Below the pieces are notes generated by a model, which worked only from the letters and a program-made list of their open reading frames with translations, searched no databases and was not told where the DNA came from. A program made the translations under genes and the position numbers. 33,405 nt of DNA, taken from NCBI GenBank assembly GCA_900768015.1, contig CAAGBI010000050.1, positions 1 through 33,405 on the forward strand, read 5' to 3'. Below, piece after piece: positions 1 through 7,916 of this stretch; the first letter of the stretch is position 1, and each line of letters starts with the position of its first letter. Origin of the DNA: an uncultured Alistipes sp. (lineage in GTDB: Bacteria > Bacteroidota > Bacteroidia > Bacteroidales > Rikenellaceae).

Positions 1-17
1 GCCAGTCCCCATAACCT

Positions 18-142
18 AAGAGAGTGAATAAAAAGATGTAGTTTTAGGCTTGCGAAGCCCGAAAAAGCGGAGTTTACTAAAGCGTAAATGAGCATTTTGA
101 GGGCAAGCGTAACGACAAAATACACTTTTTATTCACTCTCTT
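18..142. repeat. Long inverted-repeat element with conserved core
   Basis: Two arms of about 22 bases (18-40 and 121-142) are inverted copies with a single one-base gap. They enclose an 80-base core. The core holds smaller hairpins, such as GGCTT-GCG-AAGCC at 48-60 and TTTAC/GTAAA at 73-88. The right arm runs into eight T residues (141-148), so rightward transcripts could end here. On the minus strand the core starts with TTTGTCGTTACGC and ends with AAGCCTAAAA. The same two blocks, joined directly, recur at 7746-7768. It is either a structured terminator or a dispersed intergenic repeat; the sequence does not decide between them. Confidence 0.75.
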
Positions 143-150
143 TTTTTTGT

Positions 151-168
151 TATACATAGTCATGTATA
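151..168. promoter_or_regulatory. Palindrome TATACAT-AGTC-ATGTATA, possible operator
   Basis: A perfect 7+7 base palindrome with a 4-base spacer lies 13 bases upstream of the TACCTTTG -7 element of the antiporter operon, where the -33 element would sit. Its position suits a repressor or activator site. No regulator is encoded nearby, so the role is inferred from position only. Confidence 0.4.
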
Positions 169-180
169 CCATTTTTTTTG

Positions 181-188
181 TACCTTTG
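181..188 (+). promoter_or_regulatory. Bacteroidetes -7 element TACCTTTG
   Basis: The sequence matches the TAnnTTTG consensus of the Bacteroidetes primary sigma factor. It lies 23 bases before the antiporter start, giving a short leader. A clear TTTG -33 element is not seen; the palindrome at 151-168 fills that place. Confidence 0.65.
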
Positions 189-211
189 CCGATTATTTAT
201 AACACGCAATT

Positions 212-1159
212 ATGGAATATTTGATTCTTATAGGAGCATTGGCACTCATCATCGGCGGTGCGATGTTGCTCACTGACGGTTCTGTGGCATTGGCTGCACG
301 CTTTCGTGTGCCCGAGTTTATCGTGGGTCTAACCATCGTGGCGGTGGGTACTTCGATGCCCGAGCTTACGGTAAGTTTCATCTCGGCACTCAATGGTGAG
401 AGCGCTATGGCTATCGGTAATGTCGTGGGTTCTAACATATTCAACATCTTGGCAATCCTTGGTGTGTGTGCGGTATTCTCACCCATCATCTTCACCAAGA
501 CAAATATCCGTCGCGACATCCCCATCTGCATAGTAGCAACTTTGTCACTCCTCGTGGCAACGCTTATAAATGAGGATATTTCGCGCTTGGAGGGTATAAT
601 TCTGCTTGTAGGCTACATTGTTATGATTGTGTTGATGATACGCGCCGAGAAGAAGACGCTCCTTAAGAACCCCACACCCGCCGAGCCTGAGCAGAGCGCA
701 AAGCCTATGCCCTTGTGGCGCATCCCTGTGTGGATATTGTTGGGTCTTGGTGGTCTTATCTGGGGTGGCGACCTCTTCGTAGATAGCGCCTCGGCAATCG
801 CACTCGCGTGGGGCGTGCCAAAGTCTACTATCGCCATTACGCTCGTTGCGGGCGGCACATCGCTTCCGGAGTTGGCATCGAGCCTTGTCGCTATATTCAA
901 GGGCCGTGCATCGTTGGCACTGGGTAATGTGCTGGGCTCAAACATCGCAAACATACTCCTTATCCTCGGTCTCTGCGGCACTATCACACCACTCTCAATG
1001 GGCGATGTAACGATGATTGACATCTATGTCGTGGCGGCGGCAGCAACCCTTGTGATGATCTCGGCGCTCGTAATCGGCCGCGATAAGATGACACGCTTCG
1101 AGGGCGTTATATTCCTCCTCTGCTACGCAGCATACATCTACTACCTCGTTACAAAGTAA
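212..1159 (+). CDS. CaCA-family Na+/Ca2+ (cation) antiporter, YrbG-like
   Basis: This 315-residue inner-membrane protein should exchange Ca2+ or another divalent cation for Na+ or H+. It has the two alpha repeats that define the CaCA superfamily. The first carries GTSMPE (46-51) and GNVVGSNIFN (69-78). The second carries GGTSLPE (214-220) and GNVLGSNIAN (238-247). The two halves are each about five hydrophobic helices, joined by a charged, Pro-rich loop (about 145-168) typical of the cytosolic linker. The length is normal for the bacterial YrbG group. The stop is only 9 bases before the next start, so the gene probably heads a four-gene operon. The transported ion cannot be told from sequence alone. 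Confidence 0.93.
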   Translation: MEYLILIGALALIIGGAMLLTDGSVALAARFRVPEFIVGLTIVAVGTSMPELTVSFISALNGESAMAIGNVVGSNIFNILAILGVCAVFSPIIFTKTNIRRDIPICIVATLSLLVATLINEDISRLEGIILLVGYIVMIVLMIRAEKKTLLKNPTPAEPEQSAKPMPLWRIPVWILLGLGGLIWGGDLFVDSASAIALAWGVPKSTIAITLVAGGTSLPELASSLVAIFKGRASLALGNVLGSNIANILLILGLCGTITPLSMGDVTMIDIYVVAAAATLVMISALVIGRDKMTRFEGVIFLLCYAAYIYYLVTK

Positions 1160-1168
1160 CACTACTCA

Positions 1169-2797
1169 ATGAAAAACAAAAAGGCAAATATACGCATCGC
1201 GAGCTTTACCCTTGCCGTTATTCTCGGCATGGTGGCACTCGGCTTTGTACCCTCGTTCGAGATCTTCGGCATGGAGTTCGAGCGCGTGGATATACTCTCC
1301 CAGTTGCGCGCAGAGGAGATAGCGGAGGATGCGTCACACAACTACACCGCCGACTTCGACCTCTTGGAGCAGGAACTCGCCGAGGCCGAGGCGCAAATCT
1401 GCGAGGTGGACACCCTACCCGAGCCTATTCCCGTGCGCTACGAGTGGATTGTGGAGAGCAGAGGCAGCAACAATCGAGCAGCGTTGCGCAGCGAGGATTT
1501 CATCCCCACAAGTGCCAGCATCGTCGATTTTGAGGACTTCGACACCCTTGCCACGACACGCTTCGACGCCTTCATCTCGAAGCTTGCCAACGGCGAGGAT
1601 GTGCGCATAGCATTTATGGGCGACTCCTTCGTTGAGGGTGACATCGTTACCTGCGACATACGCGAGGAGTTGCAGAGCCGCTTCGGAGGCCGTGGTGCAG
1701 GCTTTATCCCCGCAGACATACCCTTCGCCACCGTGCGCAAGAGCATCAAGCGCACATCATCGAACTGGAAGACATACAGCGTGATGAAGCCCAAGGAGGC
1801 ACCCGAGGCACTGCGTGAGCGCCTCTTCGTCTCGGGCTACTTGGCCGAGGGTCGCGCAGGTGCTACAACACGCTGGCAGGCGACCACCTCACACGCCTCG
1901 CTCGACTCATGTACCCAGGCACGCATACTCCTTATCAGCCGCGACACCAGCCGCGTAGAGGTGGTGCTCAGCGATACGCTGCGCAACGAGTTTATGATTG
2001 CGGGCGATGAGCGCGTTCGCGAGATATATGTCGAGGGCCCTGTTGATGACATCCGCCTCCGCGTGGTCGAGGGTAGCGTGATGTGCTACGGAGCAACGAT
2101 GGAGGGTGATGGTGGCGTTACTGTAGACAACTTCTCGGTGCGCAGCAACAATGGCCACGCCATCTTCGGCACGAGCGCCACGGTAAACCGCCAGGTGGAT
2201 GAGATGCTCGGCTACGACCTTGTGGTGTTGCAGTATGGTCTTAACATCATGCAAAAGGGCCAGCGCGTGTATGCCAAGTACCGCGACCAGGTGCGCGATA
2301 TGATTGCCTATGCCGAGCGCTGCTTCCCCAATGCAGCAATCGTGGTTGTGGGCGTCAGCGACCGCTGGGTGAAGAACAGCGAGACAAATGCCTATGAGCC
2401 CATCGGCTCGGTGGATGCCCTGACATCCTATCAGCGTGCGGCGGCAGATAGCTGCAAAGTGGTATTCTGGAACACCTCGCGCGTGATGAAGGGTCTCGGA
2501 GGCATGCCCACATTCGTATCTAACGGCTGGGCAGCAAAGGACTATACACACATCAACTACGCTGGTGGCAAGCGCATAGCAAATGCCCTTACCGAGGCTA
2601 TCTGCCAGCGCGTCTATACCCTACTCTTGGAGCAGGAGGAGACAGCACGCATCGAGGCGGAGCGCAAGGCGGATTTGGAGCGCCAGCAGGCACTGGAGGC
2701 AGAGTTGCGCCTCAACAACATGGTTAACACCGTGACGCCAATTATAGACTCTGTAGGTTGGCCCACCCAGACGAGTAGAGATTACAGCGAGGAGTAG
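1169..2797 (+). CDS. Membrane-anchored SGNH/GDSL hydrolase-like protein, MBOAT partner
   Basis: This 542-residue protein has one N-terminal membrane segment (about 10-28) and a periplasmic body. SGNH hallmarks are visible: block I GDS at 151-153 (catalytic Ser153), block III GLN at 357-359 (oxyanion Asn359), and block V DYTH at 458-461 (Asp458/His461). An inserted beta-rich domain (about 215-330) lies between blocks I and III. The C-terminus (about 485-520) is a Glu/Arg/Ala-rich coiled coil. Such proteins sit beside MBOAT acyltransferases (AlgX/AlgJ-like, PatB-like) and pass acyl groups to, or remove them from, surface polymers. The gene is 9 bases after the antiporter and 2 bases before the MBOAT gene, which supports one complex. 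The substrate is unknown. Confidence 0.85.
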   Translation: MKNKKANIRIASFTLAVILGMVALGFVPSFEIFGMEFERVDILSQLRAEEIAEDASHNYTADFDLLEQELAEAEAQICEVDTLPEPIPVRYEWIVESRGSNNRAALRSEDFIPTSASIVDFEDFDTLATTRFDAFISKLANGEDVRIAFMGDSFVEGDIVTCDIREELQSRFGGRGAGFIPADIPFATVRKSIKRTSSNWKTYSVMKPKEAPEALRERLFVSGYLAEGRAGATTRWQATTSHASLDSCTQARILLISRDTSRVEVVLSDTLRNEFMIAGDERVREIYVEGPVDDIRLRVVEGSVMCYGATMEGDGGVTVDNFSVRSNNGHAIFGTSATVNRQVDEMLGYDLVVLQYGLNIMQKGQRVYAKYRDQVRDMIAYAERCFPNAAIVVVGVSDRWVKNSETNAYEPIGSVDALTSYQRAAADSCKVVFWNTSRVMKGLGGMPTFVSNGWAAKDYTHINYAGGKRIANALTEAICQRVYTLLLEQEETARIEAERKADLERQQALEAELRLNNMVNTVTPIIDSVGWPTQTSRDYSEE

Positions 2798-2799
2798 CT

Positions 2800-4371
2800 A
2801 TGGAGTTTTTGAAGTTGGAGTTTTTGAAGTTCGATAGTGCCCTATGGCAGCGTGTGGTGTCGCTCTTGGAGTATGACCCCGCAGCACCCCTCACGCTCGC
2901 TACGGGATTCTTCCTCTTTGCGCTCTTTATCTTCGCCCTGGGCTACATCATCATAAAGCGCCGTCCCAATCTGCGCACATGGTATGTTACACTCTTCTCG
3001 CTCTACTTCTACTACAAGCTCTCGGGCCTATACCTGCTGCTTCTTTGTGGCGTGGCGCTCAGCGACTATATCATAGGTAGGCGCGTGGCACGCTGTCGCG
3101 AAGAGGAGAGAAGCACGCGCGGCTGGGTAGCACTAAGCGTAACCATAAACCTCGCAATACTCATCTACTTCAAGGCCACGGGCTTCTTCGTAGGGCTCTT
3201 GGACAACCTCTATGTCGATGGCGTGCTCAACTTCGAGGGTGTGGCCGTTCCCGCGGGTGTGTCGTTCTTCGTATTCCAGTCGATAGCCTATGTTGTCGAC
3301 ATATCGCGTGGCACGATAAAGCCTCTCAAGCGCTTTATGGACTACCTCTTTTTGTTGTCCTTCTTCCCGAAGATGTTCCTCGGCCCTCTGGTCAAGGCCA
3401 AGGAGTTTATCCCGCAGATTGAGGCCCGCGAGGTGAATGTCTCGCGCGACGACTTCGGCCGTGCCGTTACGCTCATTGCGGGAGGATTATTGAAGTATGC
3501 CGTTATAGCATCTACGCTCGGTGCGCTATTCGTCAACCCCGCATTCAAGGGCGAGTTGGGCGATAGTGGCGTGGTAGCACTTTTGGCCATCTACGGCTTT
3601 ACGCTACAGATATACTGCGACTTCTCGGGCTACTCCGACATCGCCGTGGGCGTGGCGCTAATGATGGGCTTCCGCCTACCCGACAACTTCGATGCCCCAT
3701 ACAAGTCTGCCACCATTACCGAATTCTGGCGCCGCTGGCACATATCCCTTTCGACATGGCTCAAAGAGTACCTCTACATAGCCCTCGGAGGCAACCGCCG
3801 CGGCTCGTTCCGCACCTACATAAACCTCTTCCTCACGATGGTGCTCGGAGGCTTGTGGCACGGCGTTAGCATCTGCTACATGGCGTGGGGCGTACTCCAC
3901 GGCTTGGCTCTTGCGCTGCATAAAATATGGTTGAAGATCATCCCCTGGGCAAAGAAGACGGGCGCGGAGATGCACCCTATCATACGCTTTGGCGCTACAC
4001 TTATAACCCTACATATAGTCGCCTTTGGATGGTTGCTCTTCGCCTCGGCACAGCAGAAGCCCGAGTTTGGCGAGGACCTCACCCTCTGCCTCGATATGTT
4101 AAACCGCATAGCGTACAACTTCCGCGTGGAGGACATCATACCCTCGATAGAGGCCTCGGGCGTGGCTATAGCCATCATGTATATAGGCTATGTGCTACAC
4201 TTCCTCCCCAAGAGCTACAATGGTGCAATCGAGCGCATGGTGACACGCTCGGGATTTGTGGGACAGTGGCTGCTTATGGTGGCCGTGATATGGATTGTGA
4301 TGCAGTGTAGCGCGATGCTCATGGCCGAGACTGGCGTAGCAGCTGGCTTACCCATGTATGCTGACTATTAA
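2800..4371 (+). CDS. MBOAT-family membrane O-acyltransferase (AlgI/DltB-like)
   Basis: This polytopic enzyme of 523 residues should move an acyl group (often acetyl) across the inner membrane onto a periplasmic acceptor. It shows the AlgI-type signature: FCDFSGYSD-like segment at 272-280, WRRWHISLSTWLKEYLY (310-326) with His314, and LGGLWHG with the conserved MBOAT histidine at His354. About ten or more hydrophobic helices span the protein, and the length is usual for AlgI/PatA relatives. It follows the SGNH gene by 2 bases. The first codons carry a 15-base tandem duplication (2803-2832), so EFLKL and EFLKF are repeated at residues 2-11. Alginate itself is unlikely; peptidoglycan, capsule or lipid acylation are all possible. 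Confidence 0.93.
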   Translation: MEFLKLEFLKFDSALWQRVVSLLEYDPAAPLTLATGFFLFALFIFALGYIIIKRRPNLRTWYVTLFSLYFYYKLSGLYLLLLCGVALSDYIIGRRVARCREEERSTRGWVALSVTINLAILIYFKATGFFVGLLDNLYVDGVLNFEGVAVPAGVSFFVFQSIAYVVDISRGTIKPLKRFMDYLFLLSFFPKMFLGPLVKAKEFIPQIEAREVNVSRDDFGRAVTLIAGGLLKYAVIASTLGALFVNPAFKGELGDSGVVALLAIYGFTLQIYCDFSGYSDIAVGVALMMGFRLPDNFDAPYKSATITEFWRRWHISLSTWLKEYLYIALGGNRRGSFRTYINLFLTMVLGGLWHGVSICYMAWGVLHGLALALHKIWLKIIPWAKKTGAEMHPIIRFGATLITLHIVAFGWLLFASAQQKPEFGEDLTLCLDMLNRIAYNFRVEDIIPSIEASGVAIAIMYIGYVLHFLPKSYNGAIERMVTRSGFVGQWLLMVAVIWIVMQCSAMLMAETGVAAGLPMYADY

Positions 4372-4388
4372 TAATTAAGACCTCTTCT

Positions 4389-4982
4389 ATGAATAATGTA
4401 ACATGGGATTGGGGGCTTTTCGAGGCACTTAACTTCGACGGCCCAGCATGGCTCGACATGGCGATGACACATATCTCGGGCATCGCGATGTGGATACCCC
4501 TATATATACTTATTATATACTTAGTGTGGCGACGCTACTCGTGGCGTGGCATCATAGCCTTTGCGGTAGCCATAGGCATGGCCATACTCTTTGCCGACCT
4601 GGTTGCGGGCATCTTTAAGCACCAGGGTCCGCTGGGCAACCTATGGTCATCGTTCCCCGCACGCCTACGCCCACAGCACACCCCCGAGGGTCTCGACTTT
4701 GTGACCAATGGCTACTACACGGGTAACATCTACGGCACCGTGTCGGGACACACCTCGACAATCACGGCCATAGCCATACTATCCTCTGTCGTAGTGGGTA
4801 AGCGCTGGTTCAGCGTGGTGATGGCAACGGTGGCTACGCTCATCTGCTACTCGCGCATATACCTTGCCTGCCACTTTCCCCAGGACATACTCCTTGGTGC
4901 TATGGTCGGCATCGTCGCAGCGGTTATCGGAGTGCTGCTCTTCAAATACGGACTTAGGCTTATCTCGCGCAAAGCTAATTAG
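4389..4982 (+). CDS. PAP2-family membrane phosphatase
   Basis: This is a 197-residue integral membrane phosphatase of the type-2 phosphatidic acid phosphatase family, which includes undecaprenyl-pyrophosphate and lipid A phosphatases. The motifs are Lys77 with Arg94-Pro95 (motif 1), SGH at 119-121 (motif 2), and Ser155-Arg156 with His162 and Asp166 (motif 3). His121 and His162 would be catalytic. The usual motif 1 has six residues between Lys and ArgPro; here there are sixteen, so either the loop is enlarged or another Lys serves. It is the last gene of the envelope operon, 17 bases after MBOAT, and is followed by a strong terminator. Recycling of a lipid carrier for the acylated polymer is a reasonable guess. 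Confidence 0.88.
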   Translation: MNNVTWDWGLFEALNFDGPAWLDMAMTHISGIAMWIPLYILIIYLVWRRYSWRGIIAFAVAIGMAILFADLVAGIFKHQGPLGNLWSSFPARLRPQHTPEGLDFVTNGYYTGNIYGTVSGHTSTITAIAILSSVVVGKRWFSVVMATVATLICYSRIYLACHFPQDILLGAMVGIVAAVIGVLLFKYGLRLISRKAN

Positions 4983-4983
4983 T

Positions 4984-5026
4984 AAAAAATGCGTTACAGA
5001 TAGCTGTGGCGCATCTTTTTATTTTT
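4984..5026 (+). terminator. Rho-independent terminator of the envelope operon
   Basis: An 11-base-pair stem (4989-4999 with 5004-5014, two T-G wobbles) closes an ATAG loop and is followed by a T-rich run. The A run on the left makes it usable in both directions. Confidence 0.85.
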
Positions 5027-5086
5027 TGTGAATAAAGTGTCGAAAAAATAGTTGTCCAAAAATTGGGTAATCCCGCGAAAAATCAC

Positions 5087-5094
5087 GAATTTTG
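5087..5094 (+). promoter_or_regulatory. Possible -7 element GAATTTTG of nrdJ
   Basis: The sequence differs from TAnnTTTG only at the first base. A TTG lies at 5063-5065, about 21 bases upstream, as expected for -33. The leader would be about 75 bases. No cobalamin riboswitch consensus was recognised in it. Confidence 0.4.
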
Positions 5095-5171
5095 TACACT
5101 CGAAGTGCGCACTTGTGGCCGAGAGTTGCTAAGCACAAAGCAGAAATAGATAATAAAAACGACATACAATT

Positions 5172-7724
5172 ATGACTCAAAAGACTAACAATGAACAGCT
5201 TAAGACTGTGAAGTACGAGGACGCAGTAGCGGCTTCTAAGGAGTATTTCGCAGGTGACGAACTCGCCGCACAGGTGTGGGTGAGCAAGTACGCTTTGAAG
5301 GACTCGTTCGGCAACATCTACGAGACTACGCCCCGCGATATGCACAACCGTATCGCAAGCGAGCTCGCGCGCATCGAGAGTAACTACCCCAACCCATTGT
5401 CTAAGGAGCAGATCTTCGACCTGCTCGACCACTTCCGCTATGTCATCCCTCAGGGTGGCCCTATGACAGGTATCGGCAACAACCTCCAGGTGGCATCGCT
5501 CTCTAACTGCTTCGTTATCGGACACAAGAACCCCGCAGACTCTTACGGTGGTATCTTCCGCATGGACGAGGAGCAGGTGCAGCTTATGAAGCGCCGTGGT
5601 GGCGTGGGTCACGACCTCTCGCACATCCGCCCTACTGGTAGCCCCGTACTCAACTCGGCACTCACCTCAACAGGTATCGTGCCCTTCATGGAGCGCTACT
5701 CTAACTCTACACGCGAGGTGGCACAAGATGGCCGTCGTGGCGCCTTGATGCTCTCGTTGCTTATCAAGCACCCCGATGCCGAGCGCTTCATCGACGCGAA
5801 GGTCGATACTGGCAAGGTAACTGGTGCTAATGTATCTATCAAGGTGGATGACGGCTTTATGCGTGCTGCATTGGCGGGTGAGTCATACCGTCAGCAGTTC
5901 CCCATCAATAGCGACGCGCCCATCTACACTCAGGACATCGACGCGAAGAAGCTCTGGGCAAAGATTATCCACAACGCTTGGAAGTCGGCAGAGCCCGGTG
6001 TGCTCTTCTGGGATACCATCATCCGCGAGAGTGTGCCCGACTGCTACGCTGACGAGGGCTTCCGCACAGTATCTACAAACCCATGTGGCGAGATTCCATT
6101 GTGCCCCTACGATAGCTGCCGCCTCTTGGCGCTTAACCTCTTGAGCTATGTCGACGCACCCTTTACGAAGGAGGCAAAGTTCAACTTCGAGAAGTTCAAG
6201 GAGCATGTGGCAATGGCTATGCACCTCATGGATGACATCATTGACCTCGAGCTCGAGAAGGTGGAGCTTATCATCAACAAGATTGCTTCAGACCCCGAGG
6301 ATGAGGATGTACGCCGCGTAGAGCTCGAGCTCTGGAAGAAGATTAAGGATATGGCACTCAAGGGTCGCCGTACGGGCCTCGGCATCACCGCTGAGGGCGA
6401 TATGTTGGCAGCACTCGGCCTCCGCTACGGCTCGGACGAGGCTATCGACTTTACGGTGAATGTACACAAGACCCTCGCAGTGGAAGCATACCGCGCCTCT
6501 ACAATGATGGCGAAGGATCGTGGTGCATTTGGCGTCTACAACTTCGAGAAGGAGCAGGGCAACCCCATGGTTGAGCGCATCTGCGAGGCAGCTCCCGAGT
6601 TGCGCGAGTTGATGAAGCAGTATGGTCGTCGTAACATCGCCATGCTCACCATCGCGCCTACAGGTACTACATCGCTCATGTCGCAGACTACATCGGGTAT
6701 CGAGCCCGTATTCCGCCCCGTATATAAGCGTCGCCGCAAGATTAACCCCTCGGACAAGGATCAGGTGGCATCGTTCGTAGACGAGACAGGCGAGAAGTTC
6801 GTCGAGTACTTCGTGTTCCACCACCAGTTCGTTAAGTGGCTCGAGATTAACGGCTACGACACCACCAAGCTCCAGACAATCAAGGAGGAGGAGCTCAACG
6901 AGTGGCTCAAGGCGTCGCCCTACTACAAGGCTACGGCAAACGACATCGACTGGGTGGCAAAGGTGAAGATGCAGGGTGCTATCCAGAAGTGGGTGGACCA
7001 CTCTATCTCTGTTACCGTAAACCTCCCCAACGAGGTTACCGAGGAGCTCGTAGCAGATGTATATCGCACAGCATGGGAGTGTGGCTGTAAGGGTATCACC
7101 GTATATCGTGACGGCTGCCGCGATGGCGTATTGCTCGATGTGAACTCTAAGGACAAGAGCAAGAAGAACTGCTCAAGCGCCAACAGCTTGCGCCGTCCCG
7201 AGTCTATCCCTGCCGACATCGTACGCTTCAAGAACGGCAAGGAGGATTGGATTGCCTTCGTAGGTAAGCAGGATGACCGCCCATATGAGATCTTCACCGG
7301 TAAGATTGAGGAGGACGCTATGTACATCCCCAAGACCATCACTCACGGTAACATCCTCAAGGTCACTGAGGCTGACGGCACTAAGCGCTACGACTTCCAG
7401 TATCAGGACCGCTACGGCTATATCAACACCATCGGTGGTATCTCGCGCCTCTTCGACGAGGAGTTCTGGAACTATGCTAAGCTCATCTCTGGCGTATTGC
7501 GCTACGGCATGCCTATCGACAAGGTTGTTCAGCTCGTTGACGGCTTGCACCTCGACTCCGAGACCATCAACACATGGAAGAATGGTGTGGAGCGTGCGTT
7601 GAAGCAGTACATCAAGGATGGTACGCGCGGTAAGGGTCGCTGCCCACAGTGCGGTCAGGAGAACATGGCATACCAGAACGGTTGTTTGACTTGTATGGCG
7701 TGCGGCTACTCTAAGTGTAACTAA
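5172..7724 (+). CDS. nrdJ: Class II adenosylcobalamin-dependent ribonucleotide reductase
   Basis: This 850-residue cytosolic enzyme reduces ribonucleotides to deoxyribonucleotides with vitamin B12 as radical source, so it works with or without oxygen. Features visible are the redox Cys113 in SNCFVIGH, the GGVGHDLSHIRPTGSPV nucleotide/allosteric segment (143-159), the active-site loop NPCGE with Cys305 and Glu307, the conserved IAPTGTTSLM motif in the barrel, and YKRRRK. A TSCPD-type region follows (about 615-650 onward). The C-terminus ends in a CPQCG...CLTCMACG zinc-ribbon-like cluster that probably carries the shuttling cysteines. No small subunit (NrdB) or NrdD activase is nearby. Its codons differ from many neighbours by richer use of favoured codons, as expected for a highly expressed gene. 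Confidence 0.95.
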   Translation: MTQKTNNEQLKTVKYEDAVAASKEYFAGDELAAQVWVSKYALKDSFGNIYETTPRDMHNRIASELARIESNYPNPLSKEQIFDLLDHFRYVIPQGGPMTGIGNNLQVASLSNCFVIGHKNPADSYGGIFRMDEEQVQLMKRRGGVGHDLSHIRPTGSPVLNSALTSTGIVPFMERYSNSTREVAQDGRRGALMLSLLIKHPDAERFIDAKVDTGKVTGANVSIKVDDGFMRAALAGESYRQQFPINSDAPIYTQDIDAKKLWAKIIHNAWKSAEPGVLFWDTIIRESVPDCYADEGFRTVSTNPCGEIPLCPYDSCRLLALNLLSYVDAPFTKEAKFNFEKFKEHVAMAMHLMDDIIDLELEKVELIINKIASDPEDEDVRRVELELWKKIKDMALKGRRTGLGITAEGDMLAALGLRYGSDEAIDFTVNVHKTLAVEAYRASTMMAKDRGAFGVYNFEKEQGNPMVERICEAAPELRELMKQYGRRNIAMLTIAPTGTTSLMSQTTSGIEPVFRPVYKRRRKINPSDKDQVASFVDETGEKFVEYFVFHHQFVKWLEINGYDTTKLQTIKEEELNEWLKASPYYKATANDIDWVAKVKMQGAIQKWVDHSISVTVNLPNEVTEELVADVYRTAWECGCKGITVYRDGCRDGVLLDVNSKDKSKKNCSSANSLRRPESIPADIVRFKNGKEDWIAFVGKQDDRPYEIFTGKIEEDAMYIPKTITHGNILKVTEADGTKRYDFQYQDRYGYINTIGGISRLFDEEFWNYAKLISGVLRYGMPIDKVVQLVDGLHLDSETINTWKNGVERALKQYIKDGTRGKGRCPQCGQENMAYQNGCLTCMACGYSKCN

Positions 7725-7790
7725 TAAGTTGCCTAATAAGACTGCTTTGTCGTTACGCAAGCCTAAAATCAGTTCTTATTATACAACTTA
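7725..7790. repeat. Short inverted-repeat element sharing the 18-142 core
   Basis: Arms at 7725-7731/7784-7790 (TAAGTTG/CAACTTA) and 7734-7744/7770-7781 (one-base bulge) enclose a 25-base loop. The loop contains TTTGTCGTTACGC joined directly to AAGCCTAAAA. Both blocks match exactly the outer ends of the core at 42-119 in reverse orientation, with 55 internal bases missing. The arms share no sequence with those at 18-142. The element lies between the nrdJ stop codon and its terminator. Confidence 0.7.
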
Positions 7791-7812
7791 CAGAAAAGTC
7801 TAAATATCGAAG

Positions 7813-7848
7813 GAGAGTCTCGACAATGGTCGAGGCTCTCTTTTTTTT
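7813..7848 (+). terminator. Rho-independent terminator of nrdJ
   Basis: A 12-base-pair stem (7813-7824 with 7829-7840, one T-G wobble) has an AATG loop and is followed by eight T residues. Confidence 0.93.
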
Positions 7849-7916
7849 GTGTATCTCGTGTGGCACGGAATATGAATAAAGGAGCATTGCGCGCAAAAAG
7901 CGTAGAACAACACAAA

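Noticed and set aside
4983..5171. Cobalamin riboswitch before the B12-dependent reductase
   Set aside because: The leader is too short after the terminator and the promoter, and no B12-box sequence was found.
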